Both the position numbers and the translations under genes were made by a program. The notes below the pieces were generated by a model. That model saw only the letters and a list, made by a program, of their open reading frames with translations. It searched no databases and was not told where the DNA came from. 64,000 nt of DNA. Source: Burkholderia lata (GTDB lineage: Bacteria > Pseudomonadota > Gammaproteobacteria > Burkholderiales > Burkholderiaceae). Positions 54,408-64,000 of this stretch are shown here, in pieces (position 1 is the first letter of the stretch; each line of letters opens with the position of its first letter). The stretch lies in contig NZ_CABVQK010000011.1 in the NCBI RefSeq assembly GCF_902499335.1, positions 124,001-188,000 of the forward strand. Reading direction: 5' to 3'.

Positions 54408-55328
54408 ATGACAGACGATCCGATCGCCGCCTACCTGTCGAACCTGAAGCACGTCAGGCAGCTGTCGGAACACACGCTGCGCGGATACACGCACGAACTC
54501 GACGAGCTGAAGAAGCTCGCGAACGGCCGTCCGCTCGAAGCGCTGACGGCCGCCGACATGCGCGGCGCGGTCGCCCGCGCACATTCGGGCGGGCTGTCCG
54601 CCCGGTCGATCTCGCACCGGCTGTCCGCGTGGCGCGCGTTCTACCGCTGGCTCGCGCAGCGCATCGAGATGCCCGCGAACCCGGTCGCCGCGGTGCGCGC
54701 GCCGAAACGCGCGAAGACCTTGCCGAAGGCGCTGTCGGTCGACGACGCATCGGCATTGATGGACGCGCCGCTCGCCAACACGACCGAAGGCATCCGCGAT
54801 CACGCGATCCTCGAGCTGTTCTATTCGTCGGGGCTGCGCCTCGCCGAGCTGATCGGGCTCGACGTCATGTACACACAGGCGGACGGCTACCGCTCGGCCG
54901 GCTGGCTCGACCTCGCCGAAGCCGAAGTCACCGTGCGCGGCAAGGGCAACAAGGAGCGCAAGGTGCCGGTCGGCCGCAAGGCGATCGATGCGCTGAACGC
55001 GTGGCTCGCGGTACGCGGCGAATTCGTGAAGCACGATCCGCATCCGCTGTTCGTGTCCGTGCGCGGCAACCGGATGTCGCCGGGCGTCGTGCGCGAGCGC
55101 GTGAAGCGCGCGGCGCTCACCGCGGGCATCCCCGCCAACGTCCATCCGCACGTGCTGCGCCACTCGTTCGCGACGCACGTGCTGCAGTCGAGCGGCGACT
55201 TGCGCGCGGTGCAGGAACTGCTCGGCCACGCGAGCGTCTCCGCGACGCAGGTCTATACGTCGCTCGACTTCCAGCATCTCGCGAAGATTTACGACAGCGC
55301 GCATCCGCGCGCGAAGAAGCGCGACTGA
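54408..55328 (+). CDS. xerC: tyrosine recombinase XerC
   Basis: 306 residues. All catalytic residues are present: Arg144 (G-L-R-L-A-E-L), Lys179 (G-K-G-N-K), His248 and Arg251 (H-V-L-R-H-S-F-A-T-H), His274 (L-G-H-A-S) and nucleophile Tyr283. The N-terminal SAM-like domain spans about 1-90. An insertion of roughly 15 residues after L-I-G-L-D (about 153-170) is longer than in E. coli XerC. Together with XerD (not in this window) it resolves chromosome dimers at dif. Confidence 0.93.
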   Translation: MTDDPIAAYLSNLKHVRQLSEHTLRGYTHELDELKKLANGRPLEALTAADMRGAVARAHSGGLSARSISHRLSAWRAFYRWLAQRIEMPANPVAAVRAPKRAKTLPKALSVDDASALMDAPLANTTEGIRDHAILELFYSSGLRLAELIGLDVMYTQADGYRSAGWLDLAEAEVTVRGKGNKERKVPVGRKAIDALNAWLAVRGEFVKHDPHPLFVSVRGNRMSPGVVRERVKRAALTAGIPANVHPHVLRHSFATHVLQSSGDLRAVQELLGHASVSATQVYTSLDFQHLAKIYDSAHPRAKKRD

Positions 55329-55404
55329 CGCGCTTCCCGTGTTACCCGCCGCGCGCGGCGACCGGCCATGGCCGGCGTCGCGCACGGCCTATTTCGATCT
55401 CATC

Positions 55405-56619
55405 ATGCAAACCGTCACCCTCAAGCCGTCCAAGGAAAAATCGCTGCTGCGCCGCCATCCGTGGATCTACGCCAATGCGATCGACCACGTCGACGGCAAG
55501 CCCGCGCCCGGCGCGACCGTGATCGTGCGTGCGCACGACGGCCGCTTCCTCGCGCGCGGCGCGTACAGCCCGCAGTCGCAGATCCGCGTGCGCGTGTGGA
55601 GCTTCGACGAGAACGAGCCGATCGACCACGCGTTCTTCAAGCGCCGCGTGCAGCGCGCGGTCGCGCACCGCACGACGATGGTGTCGGGCACGGGCGCGGT
55701 GCGGCTCGTGTTCGGCGAAGCCGACGGGCTGCCGGGGCTGATCGTCGACTACTACGTCGCGGACACCGCCGAAGCCGGCGCCGTGCCGCGCGGCCAGCTC
55801 GTCTGCCAGTTCATGGCGGCGGGCGTCGAGGCCTGGAAGGACGCGATCGTGAAGGCGCTCGTCGGCGCCACGGATTGCCCGAACGTGTACGAGCGCTCGG
55901 ACGTATCGATCCGCGACAAGGAAGGGCTCGAACAGACGACCGGCGTGCTGGCCGGCGACGCACCGCCCGCGACGCTGATCTCGAACGAAAACGGCGTGCG
56001 CTATCACGTCGACGTGCCGAACGGCCACAAGACGGGCTTCTACGTCGACCAGCGCGACAACCGCGCGCTGGTTGCGCAGTACGCGGCCGATCGCGACGTG
56101 CTGAACTGTTTCTGCTACACGGGCGGCTTCTCGCTCGCGGCGCTCAAGGGCGGCGCGAAGCGTGTCGTGTCGATCGACTCGTCGGGCGATGCGCTCGCGC
56201 TCGCGCAGCAGAACGTCGTCGCCAACGGCTTCGACGCCGAACGCGCGACCTGGCTCGACGCCGACGCCTTCAAGACGCTGCGCCGCCTCGTCGACGAAGG
56301 CGAGCGTTTCGACCTGATCGTGCTCGATCCGCCGAAGTTCGCGCCGACCCGCGACAGCGTCGATCGCGCGGCGCGCGCGTACAAGGACATCAACCTGAGC
56401 GGCTTCAAGCTGCTGCGTCCGGGCGGCCTGCTGTTCACGTACTCGTGCTCGGGCGCGATCGACATGGACTTGTTCCAGAAGATCGTCGCGGGCGCGGCCG
56501 CCGACGCGAAGGTCGATGCGCGCATCCTGAAGCGCCTCGGCGCGGGCGTCGACCACCCGCTGCTCGCCGCATTCCCGGAAGGCGAATATCTGAAGGGCCT
56601 GCTGTTGCAAATCGTCTGA
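55405..56619 (+). CDS. rlmI: 23S rRNA (cytosine) methyltransferase RlmI-like
   Basis: 404 residues. N-terminal PUA domain (about 1-75, with H-P-W-I-Y-A-N-A-I and G-A-Y-S-P-Q-S-Q-I-R-V-R-V) and C-terminal SAM-dependent Rossmann methyltransferase: F-C-Y-T-G-G-F-S-L-A-A at motif I and V-L-D-P-P-K-F-A-P at motif IV. This matches RlmI, which forms m5C1962 of 23S rRNA in E. coli. It is encoded alone after xerC. Confidence 0.9.
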   Translation: MQTVTLKPSKEKSLLRRHPWIYANAIDHVDGKPAPGATVIVRAHDGRFLARGAYSPQSQIRVRVWSFDENEPIDHAFFKRRVQRAVAHRTTMVSGTGAVRLVFGEADGLPGLIVDYYVADTAEAGAVPRGQLVCQFMAAGVEAWKDAIVKALVGATDCPNVYERSDVSIRDKEGLEQTTGVLAGDAPPATLISNENGVRYHVDVPNGHKTGFYVDQRDNRALVAQYAADRDVLNCFCYTGGFSLAALKGGAKRVVSIDSSGDALALAQQNVVANGFDAERATWLDADAFKTLRRLVDEGERFDLIVLDPPKFAPTRDSVDRAARAYKDINLSGFKLLRPGGLLFTYSCSGAIDMDLFQKIVAGAAADAKVDARILKRLGAGVDHPLLAAFPEGEYLKGLLLQIV

Positions 56620-56818
56620 TCGCCCCGATCTACGCGCGTAACCGTCCGCCGGCCGCGCCTTGCGCCCGGCGGATCCGCGCTCCCGCCTGTCGTTCGGACG
56701 ACGGGCGAGGGCTTGACAGGTATGTTTCAATGGATGGTTGTGCGCCCCGGCTGGCAAAGCCCCGGGCGCAACGCACATCCTGGTTTTGACCCCGATTCAC
56801 GAACCACAGGCGATTGAC

Positions 56819-57898
<1,080 letters not shown>

Positions 57899-58394
57899 CG
57901 CACGCAGGCAAGCGCCGCACACGCCGCCGCGCGGCCGCCTCGCAGGCGGCTGCGGCGGCCGCGGAGCGCCCTTTTCGGGCAGGGTTTCGCCGTCATCGCT
58001 TTTTCGCGATTTGCGCGTTATATTTTCTAGATATTGGCGCAGCCGACGGGGATCGACCCGATACGGCGCCCGCTTGCGATTCAGTTACAATACGTGCCCG
58101 CTGGAGTACGGCAACAAACAGGCCCGGTTCTTGCTGAACCAGTTTTCCGGGCATCGCAACCGCGCCGGATCGCCAATCCGCCTCCCGGCCGCGGCCGATG
58201 CGATGTGCCGCGCAGCACACCGGTTCGCAGCGCGCGCAACTTCGCGCCAGGCCTATCCTGGTATTTGAGAACCGGTTTTCCAGAGGCTTTCGGCCCCGCG
58301 GCGGCAAATCGCAAATGATTGCAAGCGCGGTTGCGGGTAATCCCAAAGTGCAGGCAATATCTCTCGATTTGCCGCACATTGAAGAAGCAAGCAG
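57899..58394 (+). other. 496-base leader/promoter region of dksA
   Basis: No gene. GC repeats and a small hairpin follow the CobW gene (57930-57990). Around 58010-58040 an AT-rich patch (TTATATTTTCTAGATATTGG) is a strong promoter candidate. The remaining ~350 bases up to dksA may form a long 5' untranslated region. It holds no recognisable riboswitch. Confidence 0.45.
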
Positions 58395-58811
58395 ATGACG
58401 AAGAAACTCTTGACCGAAGCCGAAATCCTGAAGATGAGCGACAAGGATTACATGAATGAGGATCAGCTCGCCTTCTTCAAAAATCGGCTCGAACAGTTGC
58501 AGGCGGACATCCTCAAGAATGCAGGCCAGACGACCGAGAACCTGCGCGAGACGGTGATCGTGCCCGATCCCGCCGATCGCGCGACGATCGAGGAAGAGCA
58601 CGCGCTCGAGCTGCGCACGCGCGATCGCGAACGCAAGCTCCTCAAGAAGGTTCAGCAGTCGCTCGCCCGCATCGATTCCGGCGATTACGGCTGGTGCGAG
58701 GAAACGGGCGAGCCGATCGGCATTCCGCGCCTGCTCGCGCGTCCGACCGCCACGCTGTCGCTCGAGGCGCAGGAGCGCCGCGAGCTGCGCCAGAAGCTGT
58801 TCGGCGACTGA
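58395..58811 (+). CDS. dksA: RNA polymerase-binding transcription factor DksA, one-cysteine type
   Basis: 138 residues; binds the RNA polymerase secondary channel with ppGpp to adjust rRNA and amino-acid promoters. The coiled-coil tip D-P-A-D (Asp58, Asp61) that acts at the active site is retained. The zinc-finger cysteines of E. coli DksA (114, 117, 135, 138) correspond here to Cys101, Thr104, Ser122 and Ala125, so only one remains and zinc cannot be held by four cysteines. This is seen in other Betaproteobacteria. A terminator follows. Confidence 0.93.
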   Translation: MTKKLLTEAEILKMSDKDYMNEDQLAFFKNRLEQLQADILKNAGQTTENLRETVIVPDPADRATIEEEHALELRTRDRERKLLKKVQQSLARIDSGDYGWCEETGEPIGIPRLLARPTATLSLEAQERRELRQKLFGD

Positions 58812-58846
58812 TCGAGCGGCGTTCCGCTCAGACACGCTGCTTCCCG

Positions 58847-58880
58847 AAAGCGCGCGGCCTGCCGCGCGCTTTTTGTTTTT
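58847..58880 (+). terminator. Rho-independent terminator after dksA
   Basis: A 12-bp stem (58847-58858 with 58861-58872) is followed by TTGTTTTT, 36 bases after the dksA stop. Confidence 0.85.
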
Positions 58881-59048
58881 GCGGCACCGGTTCCCGGTCC
58901 GTCGATTTGCCCACCCCGCCTCTTGATATCCCGGCGCCCGCCCTAAAATGAAACGGACGCGCGCCGGGCCGCTTCCCGGCGCACTGCGAGTTACGCGGCG
59001 GCGCCTCGCGCCCCCCCGACTCTTCCCCGTTTTTCTCAAGGAACGCAG

Positions 59049-59585
59049 ATGGAGCAATTTCACGGCACGACCATCGTTTCGGTCCGGCGCGGCGACAAGG
59101 TCGCGCTCGGCGGCGACGGCCAGGTAACCCTCGGCAATATCGTCATGAAGGGTGGCGCGCGGAAAGTGCGGCGGATCTACAACAACCAGGTGCTGGTCGG
59201 ATTCGCGGGCGGCACCGCCGATGCGTTCTCGCTGCTCGATCGCTTCGAGGCGAAGCTCGAGAAGCACCAGGGCAACCTGACCCGCGCGGCCGTCGAGCTC
59301 GCGAAGGACTGGCGCACCGACCGGATGCTGCGCCGCCTCGAGGCGATGCTGATCACGGCCGACGCCACCACCACGCTCGTCATCACCGGCAACGGCGACG
59401 TGCTCGACCCCGAAGAAGGCATCTGCGCGATCGGCTCGGGCGGTGCGTATGCGCAGGCAGCAGCCCGGGCGCTCGCGGAGAACACCGAGCTGTCGCCGCG
59501 CGAGATCGTCGAGAAGTCGCTCAAGATCGCCGGTGACATGTGCATCTATACGAACCACAACCGCATCATCGAAACGATCGAGTAA
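59049..59585 (+). CDS. hslV: ATP-dependent protease proteolytic subunit HslV (ClpQ)
   Basis: 178 residues of the proteasome-like peptidase. A short propeptide (M-E-Q-F-H-G) precedes Thr7, the expected N-terminal nucleophile, in [30 protein letters not shown] and S-G-G-A-Y-A are also typical. Its ring docks with HslU. hslU follows after ten bases, so they are one operon. Confidence 0.95.
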   Translation: MEQFHGTTIVSVRRGDKVALGGDGQVTLGNIVMKGGARKVRRIYNNQVLVGFAGGTADAFSLLDRFEAKLEKHQGNLTRAAVELAKDWRTDRMLRRLEAMLITADATTTLVITGNGDVLDPEEGICAIGSGGAYAQAAARALAENTELSPREIVEKSLKIAGDMCIYTNHNRIIETIE

Positions 59586-59595
59586 GGACCGCACC

Positions 59596-60939
59596 ATGAG
59601 CACCATGACCCCTGCCGAGATCGTCTCGGAACTCGACAAGCACATCATCGGCCAGGCGAAGGCGAAGAAGGCCGTCGCGGTCGCGCTGCGCAACCGCTGG
59701 CGCCGCCAGCAGGTCGCTGACCCGCTGCGCCAGGAAATCACGCCGAAGAACATCCTGATGATCGGGCCGACGGGCGTCGGCAAGACCGAAATCGCGCGCC
59801 GCCTCGCGAAGCTCGCCGACGCGCCGTTCATCAAGATCGAAGCGACCAAGTTCACCGAAGTCGGCTACGTCGGCCGTGACGTCGACAGCATCGTGCGCGA
59901 CCTGATCGAGATCTCAGTCAAGCAGACGCGCGAAACCGAGATGCGCAAGGTGCGCAGCAAGGCGACCGACCAGGCGGAAGACCGCATCCTCGACATCCTG
60001 CTGCCGCAGCCGCGCGCGGTGGGCTTCGGCGGCAACGCCGAACACGCGAACGACGACAACAACGCGACGCGCCAGACGTTCCGCAAGCGCCTGCGCGAAG
60101 GCCAGCTCGACGACAAGGAAGTCGAGCTCGACCTCGAGCAGCCGTCGGCCGGCATGGACATCATGGCGCCGCCGGGGATGGAAGAGATGACCGAGCAGAT
60201 CCGCTCGATGTTCTCGAACCTCGGCAGCGGCAAGAAGCAGCGCCGCAAGGTGAAGATCAAGGAAGCGCTGAAGCTGCTGACCGACGAGGAAGCGGCAAAG
60301 ATGCTGAACGACGAGGAAGTGAAGACGAAGGCCGTGCAGAACGTCGAGCAGAACGGCATCGTGTTCCTCGACGAGATCGACAAGATCACGTCGCGCAACA
60401 ACGAAGGCAGCGGCGGTGAAGTGTCGCGCCAGGGTGTGCAGCGCGACCTGCTGCCGCTCGTCGAAGGCACGACGGTCAACACGAAGTACGGGATGGTGAA
60501 GACCGATCACATCCTGTTCATCGCGAGCGGCGCGTTCCACCTCGCAAAGCCGAGCGACCTGATTCCCGAACTGCAGGGCCGCTTCCCGATCCGCGTCGAG
60601 CTCGACTCGCTGTCGGTGAACGATTTCGAAGCGATCCTCGTCGCCACCGACGCAAGCCTCGTCAAGCAGTACCAGGCGCTGCTCGCGACCGAAGACGTGC
60701 AGCTCGAATTCGCCGAGGACGGCATCCGCCGTCTCGCGGAGATCGCGTTCTCGGTCAACGAGAAGACCGAGAACATCGGTGCGCGCCGGCTGTACACGGT
60801 GATCGAGAAACTGCTCGAGGACGTGTCGTTCTCGGCCGGCAACCATGCCGGCGAGCGCGTGACGATCGATGCGAAGTATGTCGATCGCGCGCTCGGCGAA
60901 GTGTCTCAGGACGAAGACCTGTCGCGCTACGTGCTGTAA
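59596..60939 (+). CDS. hslU: ATP-dependent protease ATPase subunit HslU (ClpY)
   Basis: 447 residues of AAA+ unfoldase. Walker [15 protein letters not shown], the pore loop G-Y-V-G-R-D, an intermediate (I) domain around 110-240, Walker [10 protein letters not shown] and the C-terminus L-S-R-Y-V-L that inserts into HslV. It feeds unfolded substrates such as heat-damaged proteins to HslV. A strong terminator follows. Confidence 0.95.
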   Translation: MSTMTPAEIVSELDKHIIGQAKAKKAVAVALRNRWRRQQVADPLRQEITPKNILMIGPTGVGKTEIARRLAKLADAPFIKIEATKFTEVGYVGRDVDSIVRDLIEISVKQTRETEMRKVRSKATDQAEDRILDILLPQPRAVGFGGNAEHANDDNNATRQTFRKRLREGQLDDKEVELDLEQPSAGMDIMAPPGMEEMTEQIRSMFSNLGSGKKQRRKVKIKEALKLLTDEEAAKMLNDEEVKTKAVQNVEQNGIVFLDEIDKITSRNNEGSGGEVSRQGVQRDLLPLVEGTTVNTKYGMVKTDHILFIASGAFHLAKPSDLIPELQGRFPIRVELDSLSVNDFEAILVATDASLVKQYQALLATEDVQLEFAEDGIRRLAEIAFSVNEKTENIGARRLYTVIEKLLEDVSFSAGNHAGERVTIDAKYVDRALGEVSQDEDLSRYVL

Positions 60940-60957
60940 CGCGCGCGGCGTCCGACG

Positions 60958-60995
60958 AAAAACGGGCGGCCCCTTCCGGGGTCGCCCGTTTTTTT
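60958..60995 (+). terminator. Rho-independent terminator after hslU
   Basis: A stem from 60958 to about 60992 (A-tract, GC stem with one G-U, TTCC loop) ends in a T-run to 60996. It is about 20 bases past the hslU stop. Confidence 0.85.
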
Positions 60996-61118
60996 CATGG
61001 CGATGCGATATGGCGCACGTGCCTGCCCGTGGAACACGGCTGATGGCAGGCGCGCTGGTGCGTCCCTATAATCCGAATTCCTCAGACTACAGACAGACGC
61101 ATTCGTCACCGCATTCGA

Positions 61119-61481
61119 ATGACCATCTACCCGTCCATCGCCGGCCGATTCGTGCCGGCCCTGCTCACGCTCACGCGCGCCGACATCCTGTCGCTCATGC
61201 GCCGGATCAGGCGGGAATCGCTGCGGCGCTACAACGTCGCGTTTGCACTCGCGTGGCTGGGCACGCTGGCGGGTATCGCACTCGCCAGCGTCGCGATCAG
61301 CGTCGGCATCCAGTCCATCGCGAGTGGCGTATCGGCAACGCCGTGGCCGATGGCCGTTCCGATCGTGATCGGCGGGTTCGCGCCGTTTCTCGCGAATATC
61401 ACCTACTCGGCGCTGATCACGCTCCTGCTGAAGCGCGAGATCGTCGCCTGCCTGTCGCGGGCGTCAAGCTCGCCCGGCTGA
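61119..61481 (+). CDS. small membrane protein, function unknown
   Basis: 120 residues with a basic amphipathic N-terminus (L-M-R-R-I-R-R-E-S-L-R-R) and two long hydrophobic spans (about 40-63 and 76-104). No family recognised. It ends 12 bases before the RegA stop, convergent to it. Codon use is a little less GC-biased than its neighbours but plausible. Confidence 0.65.
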   Translation: MTIYPSIAGRFVPALLTLTRADILSLMRRIRRESLRRYNVAFALAWLGTLAGIALASVAISVGIQSIASGVSATPWPMAVPIVIGGFAPFLANITYSALITLLLKREIVACLSRASSSPG

Positions 61482-61493
61482 CGCGCCCCCCGC

Positions 61494-62036
61494 TTACTGC
61501 CGCACCGGCTTCTTCGCGAGCTTGCGCTGCAGCGTCCGGCGATGCATGTTCAGCGCGCGCGCCGTCGCCGAAATATTGTTGTTGTTCTCGGCCAGCACGC
61601 GCTGGATGTGCTCCCATTCGAGCCGGTCGACCGACAGCACGACCGGATTCTCGAGCGCTTCGTCAGCCTGCACTTCGGTCGCGTTGGTCTGCAGCGCAGC
61701 CAGGATCGACTCGACGTTCGCGGGCTTCGCGAGATAGTTGTCGGCACCTTCCTTCACCGCCTGCACGGCGGTCGCGATGCTCGCGTAGCCGGTCAGCACG
61801 AGAATTCGCGCGTCGGGCTGCAGGTCGCACAGCGGCGCGATCAGGCTCAGGCCCGAATCCTCGCCGAGATGCAGGTCGACGGTGATGAACTGGAACTTGC
61901 CGCCCGCGGCGAGCCGCAGCGCCGACTCCTTGTCGTGCGCCTGCTGGACCGCGTAACCGCGGCGCTCGAGGCCGCGCGCGAGCGTGCCCGCGAACACCTC
62001 GTTGTCGTCGATCACCAGGAAATTGTTCTCGCTCAT
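61494..62036 (-). CDS. regA: response regulator RegA/ActR/PrrA-type
   Basis: 180 residues. The receiver has Asp10-Asp11 and phospho-accepting Asp54 in T-V-D-L-H-L-G, then L-T-G-Y-A-S-I-A-T-A-V and Y-L-A-K-P. The C-terminal Fis-like helix-turn-helix is N-N-N-I-S-A-T-A-R-A-L-N-M-H-R-R-T-L-Q-R-K-L, almost identical to the RegA group. It sits 13 bases after the RegB-type kinase stop and is probably cotranscribed. It likely adjusts respiration and other redox-linked genes. Confidence 0.92.
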   Translation of the reverse strand: MSENNFLVIDDNEVFAGTLARGLERRGYAVQQAHDKESALRLAAGGKFQFITVDLHLGEDSGLSLIAPLCDLQPDARILVLTGYASIATAVQAVKEGADNYLAKPANVESILAALQTNATEVQADEALENPVVLSVDRLEWEHIQRVLAENNNNISATARALNMHRRTLQRKLAKKPVRQ

Positions 62037-62049
62037 GTGGTTTCTCCGT

Positions 62050-63468
62050 CTACGTGTTGGTTGAGGCGGCCGATGCCGCGACGCGCACGGCCGGCAGCCG
62101 CAGCACGGCCCGCGTGCCGCGCGCGGCGCTCGTGCCGGCCGGGCGGCTGTCCGGCGTGCCGGTTGTCCGTTCGGCTTGGCGCTGGCCCGCGCGTTGTCCC
62201 GATCCTGCCGCGGCGTGACCATTCGCCGCACTGCCCGACCGACCGTTGCCGCCCGCCGTGCGCGGCACGACATCGGACAGTTCGATCTCGCCGCCGAGCC
62301 GCGCGGCCGCACTGAACGCGAGATACAGGCCGACCCCGTGCCCGCCCTGCGTGCTGTCGACCGGCATCGCGCCGAGCGATTCACGCAACGAGGCCGGAAT
62401 GCCGGGCCCGTCGTCGCATACCTCGAATTCGATCTCGTCGGCCGTGCCGCCATGCGCGACCTTCGCGGCCAGCGTCACGCGCCGCGGGCTCGCGCGCGCG
62501 GCGTTGTCGAGCAGGATCGTCAGGATCTGGCCGGCAGCGACCGTATCGTCGAGCGCGACGCCCCCCGGCCGCGCGCCGAGCAGCTCGAACTGCACGTGCG
62601 GATGCCGCAGGCGCCAGTGCTCGACGAACGTGTCGAGCCAGTCGTCCACCGGCTGGCGGCTCGCGGGCGCGCTCGCACGGCTGCGCAGGCGCGCGAGCGC
62701 CGACGTGCAGAGCGACATCTGCTCCTCGAGCACCTTCAGGTCGGCTTCGTAGCGGGCCAGCCCCGGATCGGCGCGCGCCGCGTCGCGCAGCTCCTCGGCG
62801 AGCATCGCGATCGTCGACAGCGGCGTGCCCATCTCGTGCGCGACGGTGGCTGCCTGCACGCCGAGCGCGACCGCCCGCTCGTCGCGCAGCAGGTGCTGCT
62901 GCGCTTCGCCGAGCGCCGCATCGCGCTGGCGCAGCGCATTCGACATGCGCGCGACGAACCACGCGATCAGCCCGACGCTGACCATGAAGTTCGCCCACAT
63001 CCCGGTACGGTAGTAGTCGAACAGGTTCGCGGGATTGTCCATGTTGAGCGGCACCGAGTCGAAGCCGAGCGCCGCGTAGCACGCGACCGCGAACGCCGCG
63101 AGCCAGATCATCAGGTGCCACGGCAGCACCGCCGCCGCGATCGCGAGCGAAGGCAGGTACAGCGACACGAACGGATTGGTCGTGCCGCCCGACAGGAACA
63201 GCAGCGCGGACAGCGCACCGAGGTCGACCCACAGCTGGCCGAGCAGCTCGAAATTGGTCTCGGGCCGCGCGCGCAGCACGCGTACCCAGGTCAGCGCGTT
63301 GAAAACGATTTCGAGCGCGATGACCATCAGCATCGCCGGCAACGGCAGATGCACGCCGAAATAGGTCTGCACGACGCCGATCGTCACGAGCTGGCCGATG
63401 ATCGCGAGATTGCGGAGCCAGAACAGGTGACTGAGGTTGACGCGCCCGGTGGTGGTGATTCGTTGCAT
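62050..63468 (-). CDS. regB: redox sensor histidine kinase RegB/PrrB-type
   Basis: 472 residues. Six membrane spans in the N-terminal ~170 residues carry G-G-T-T-N-P-F (94-100), the quinone-sensing motif of RegB. The H box is H-E-M-G-T-P-L-S with His211, and Cys254 lies where the redox-active cysteine of RegB is. HATPase motifs D-D-G-P-G-I and G-H-G-V-G-L-Y-L-A-F follow. A Gly/Ala-rich low-complexity segment (about 395-435) interrupts the C-terminus and is unusual. The leftward gene order RegB-RegA is typical. Confidence 0.92.
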   Translation of the reverse strand: MQRITTTGRVNLSHLFWLRNLAIIGQLVTIGVVQTYFGVHLPLPAMLMVIALEIVFNALTWVRVLRARPETNFELLGQLWVDLGALSALLFLSGGTTNPFVSLYLPSLAIAAAVLPWHLMIWLAAFAVACYAALGFDSVPLNMDNPANLFDYYRTGMWANFMVSVGLIAWFVARMSNALRQRDAALGEAQQHLLRDERAVALGVQAATVAHEMGTPLSTIAMLAEELRDAARADPGLARYEADLKVLEEQMSLCTSALARLRSRASAPASRQPVDDWLDTFVEHWRLRHPHVQFELLGARPGGVALDDTVAAGQILTILLDNAARASPRRVTLAAKVAHGGTADEIEFEVCDDGPGIPASLRESLGAMPVDSTQGGHGVGLYLAFSAAARLGGEIELSDVVPRTAGGNGRSGSAANGHAAAGSGQRAGQRQAERTTGTPDSRPAGTSAARGTRAVLRLPAVRVAASAASTNT

Positions 63469-63560
63469 CCGAGCAGTTTACCCGTTTAGCGGGCGGCGCC
63501 TCTAGCGGGGCCGGATCGGAGCGCGGCGAACGGGACGCCTCGCGTGCCCTGCCGGTACCG

Positions 63561-63785
63561 TCAGCCCGCCGCGCCGGCCATCCGCTGCGCGATCTCGTCG
63601 GCCAGGCACTCGGGGCACCGGCAGCGCGCGCCGGCCGCGGGCGGCGCGCCGCCGGGCAAGACCGGCATCGACGCGCACCAGCATTCGAACGGCTGCGTGC
63701 GGGCGCCGCAGTCGAAGCTGCGGCCGCAGTGCGGGCAGCGCGCGCGGCGCGGGGCGGAACGGGCGTCGGCGGCGGAATCGGTCAT
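63561..63785 (-). CDS. cysteine-rich CWC family small protein
   Basis: 74 residues with eight cysteines: C17-x-x-C20, C26, C35-x-C37 (E-C-W-C), C55-x-C57-x-x-C60. The C-P-H-C-G-R-S-F-D-C-G and C-W-C pattern fits the Cys_rich_CWC family, probably binding zinc. Function unknown. It lies 92 bases upstream of regB on the same strand. Confidence 0.8.
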   Translation of the reverse strand: MTDSAADARSAPRRARCPHCGRSFDCGARTQPFECWCASMPVLPGGAPPAAGARCRCPECLADEIAQRMAGAAG

Positions 63786-64000
63786 GGCGAAAGCGCGGAA
63801 GCGGGCGGGAAGCCGCCCTACGCGACAAGCATAGCGCGGCGAACGGATTTTGCACGCTAGCCATTCGGCCGATGGCCATCGCGAACGCTCGCGAACCGCC
63901 CCTCCGCCGACGCCCGCGCACCGCTGCCCGTATCGCGCCCGGCATCGCGCCGCGCCATAGCCGGCGGGCCGCCGCGCGCTGTGCCCCCTCGCGCCGCCGG
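63786..64000. other. window end, no gene supported
   Basis: 215 bases with no frame of convincing codon use; a minus-strand frame (63502-63945) is open but reads over the CWC gene. Any next gene lies beyond the edge. Confidence 0.4.

Noticed and set aside
55342-56778. 478-residue minus-strand frame over rlmI
   Set aside because: Antisense shadow; no start signal or domain.
63502-63945. 147-residue minus-strand frame at the window end
   Set aside because: Arg-rich and overlaps the CWC gene, which has a better-supported frame.

Overview
The window looks like chromosome 1 of a Burkholderia species, most likely from the B. cepacia complex. The evidence is the very high GC content, strong GC preference at third codon positions, long antisense shadow frames, and family-level resemblance of nearly every protein to Burkholderiales. 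The species is inferred from gene content and style, not from a database search. No tRNA, rRNA, insertion sequence, prophage or CRISPR array was seen.

Layout. 1-6 kb: a soluble lytic transglycosylase diverges from a 5-formyl-THF cyclo-ligase, and a winged-helix regulator diverges from the 5-oxoprolinase genes pxpB-pxpC-pxpA. 6-13.3 kb: after a low-GC gene-free stretch with three inverted repeats comes a minus-strand dipeptide ABC operon dppA-B-C-D-F, with a TraB/GumN protein overlapping its end. 13.6-21 kb: an MHS-type transporter, a HiPIP, an 11-bp tandem repeat array, an FAD oxidoreductase, an AAA+ ATPase, a nitroreductase, a small exported protein, an EEP-family hydrolase and a LysE exporter. 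21-28.8 kb: ferredoxin-NADP reductase, a two-component pair (soluble NarX/UhpB-like kinase plus LuxR-type regulator) behind a GTTAC-rich promoter region, an amino-acid permease, an unrecognised protein made of two copies of one domain behind a long AT-rich leader, an XdhC protein, and a PepSY membrane protein with a clear Fur box.

28.9-39.2 kb: the flagellar block. fliF-G-H-I-J-K run rightward. fliE runs leftward, followed by a separate leftward operon fliS-fliT-(second FliK-like gene)-(soluble FlhB C-terminal domain), preceded by a near-perfect sigma-28 (FliA) promoter. Together these supply the MS ring, switch, export ATPase complex, filament and cap chaperones, and hook-length control. 39.2-49.7 kb: metabolic and membrane genes (GMC oxidoreductase, coniferyl aldehyde dehydrogenase-like enzyme, SrkA kinase, EamA transporter, aldo/keto reductase, phytanoyl-CoA dioxygenase-like protein) mixed with small ORFs.

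49.8-64 kb: housekeeping genes. metK diverges from an LpxL/HtrB-type acyltransferase. An orphan HigA-like antitoxin follows, then dapF-DUF484-xerC, an RlmI-like methyltransferase, a CobW GTPase with a histidine-rich loop, dksA (a one-cysteine form), hslV-hslU, and a RegB/RegA-type redox two-component pair.

The items most worth a second look are the duplicated-domain protein with its structured leader (25.6-26.6 kb), the FliA-driven operon carrying a second FliK-like protein beside a free FlhB C-domain, the 11-bp tandem array, the GTTAC array, and the candidate operators before pxpB.
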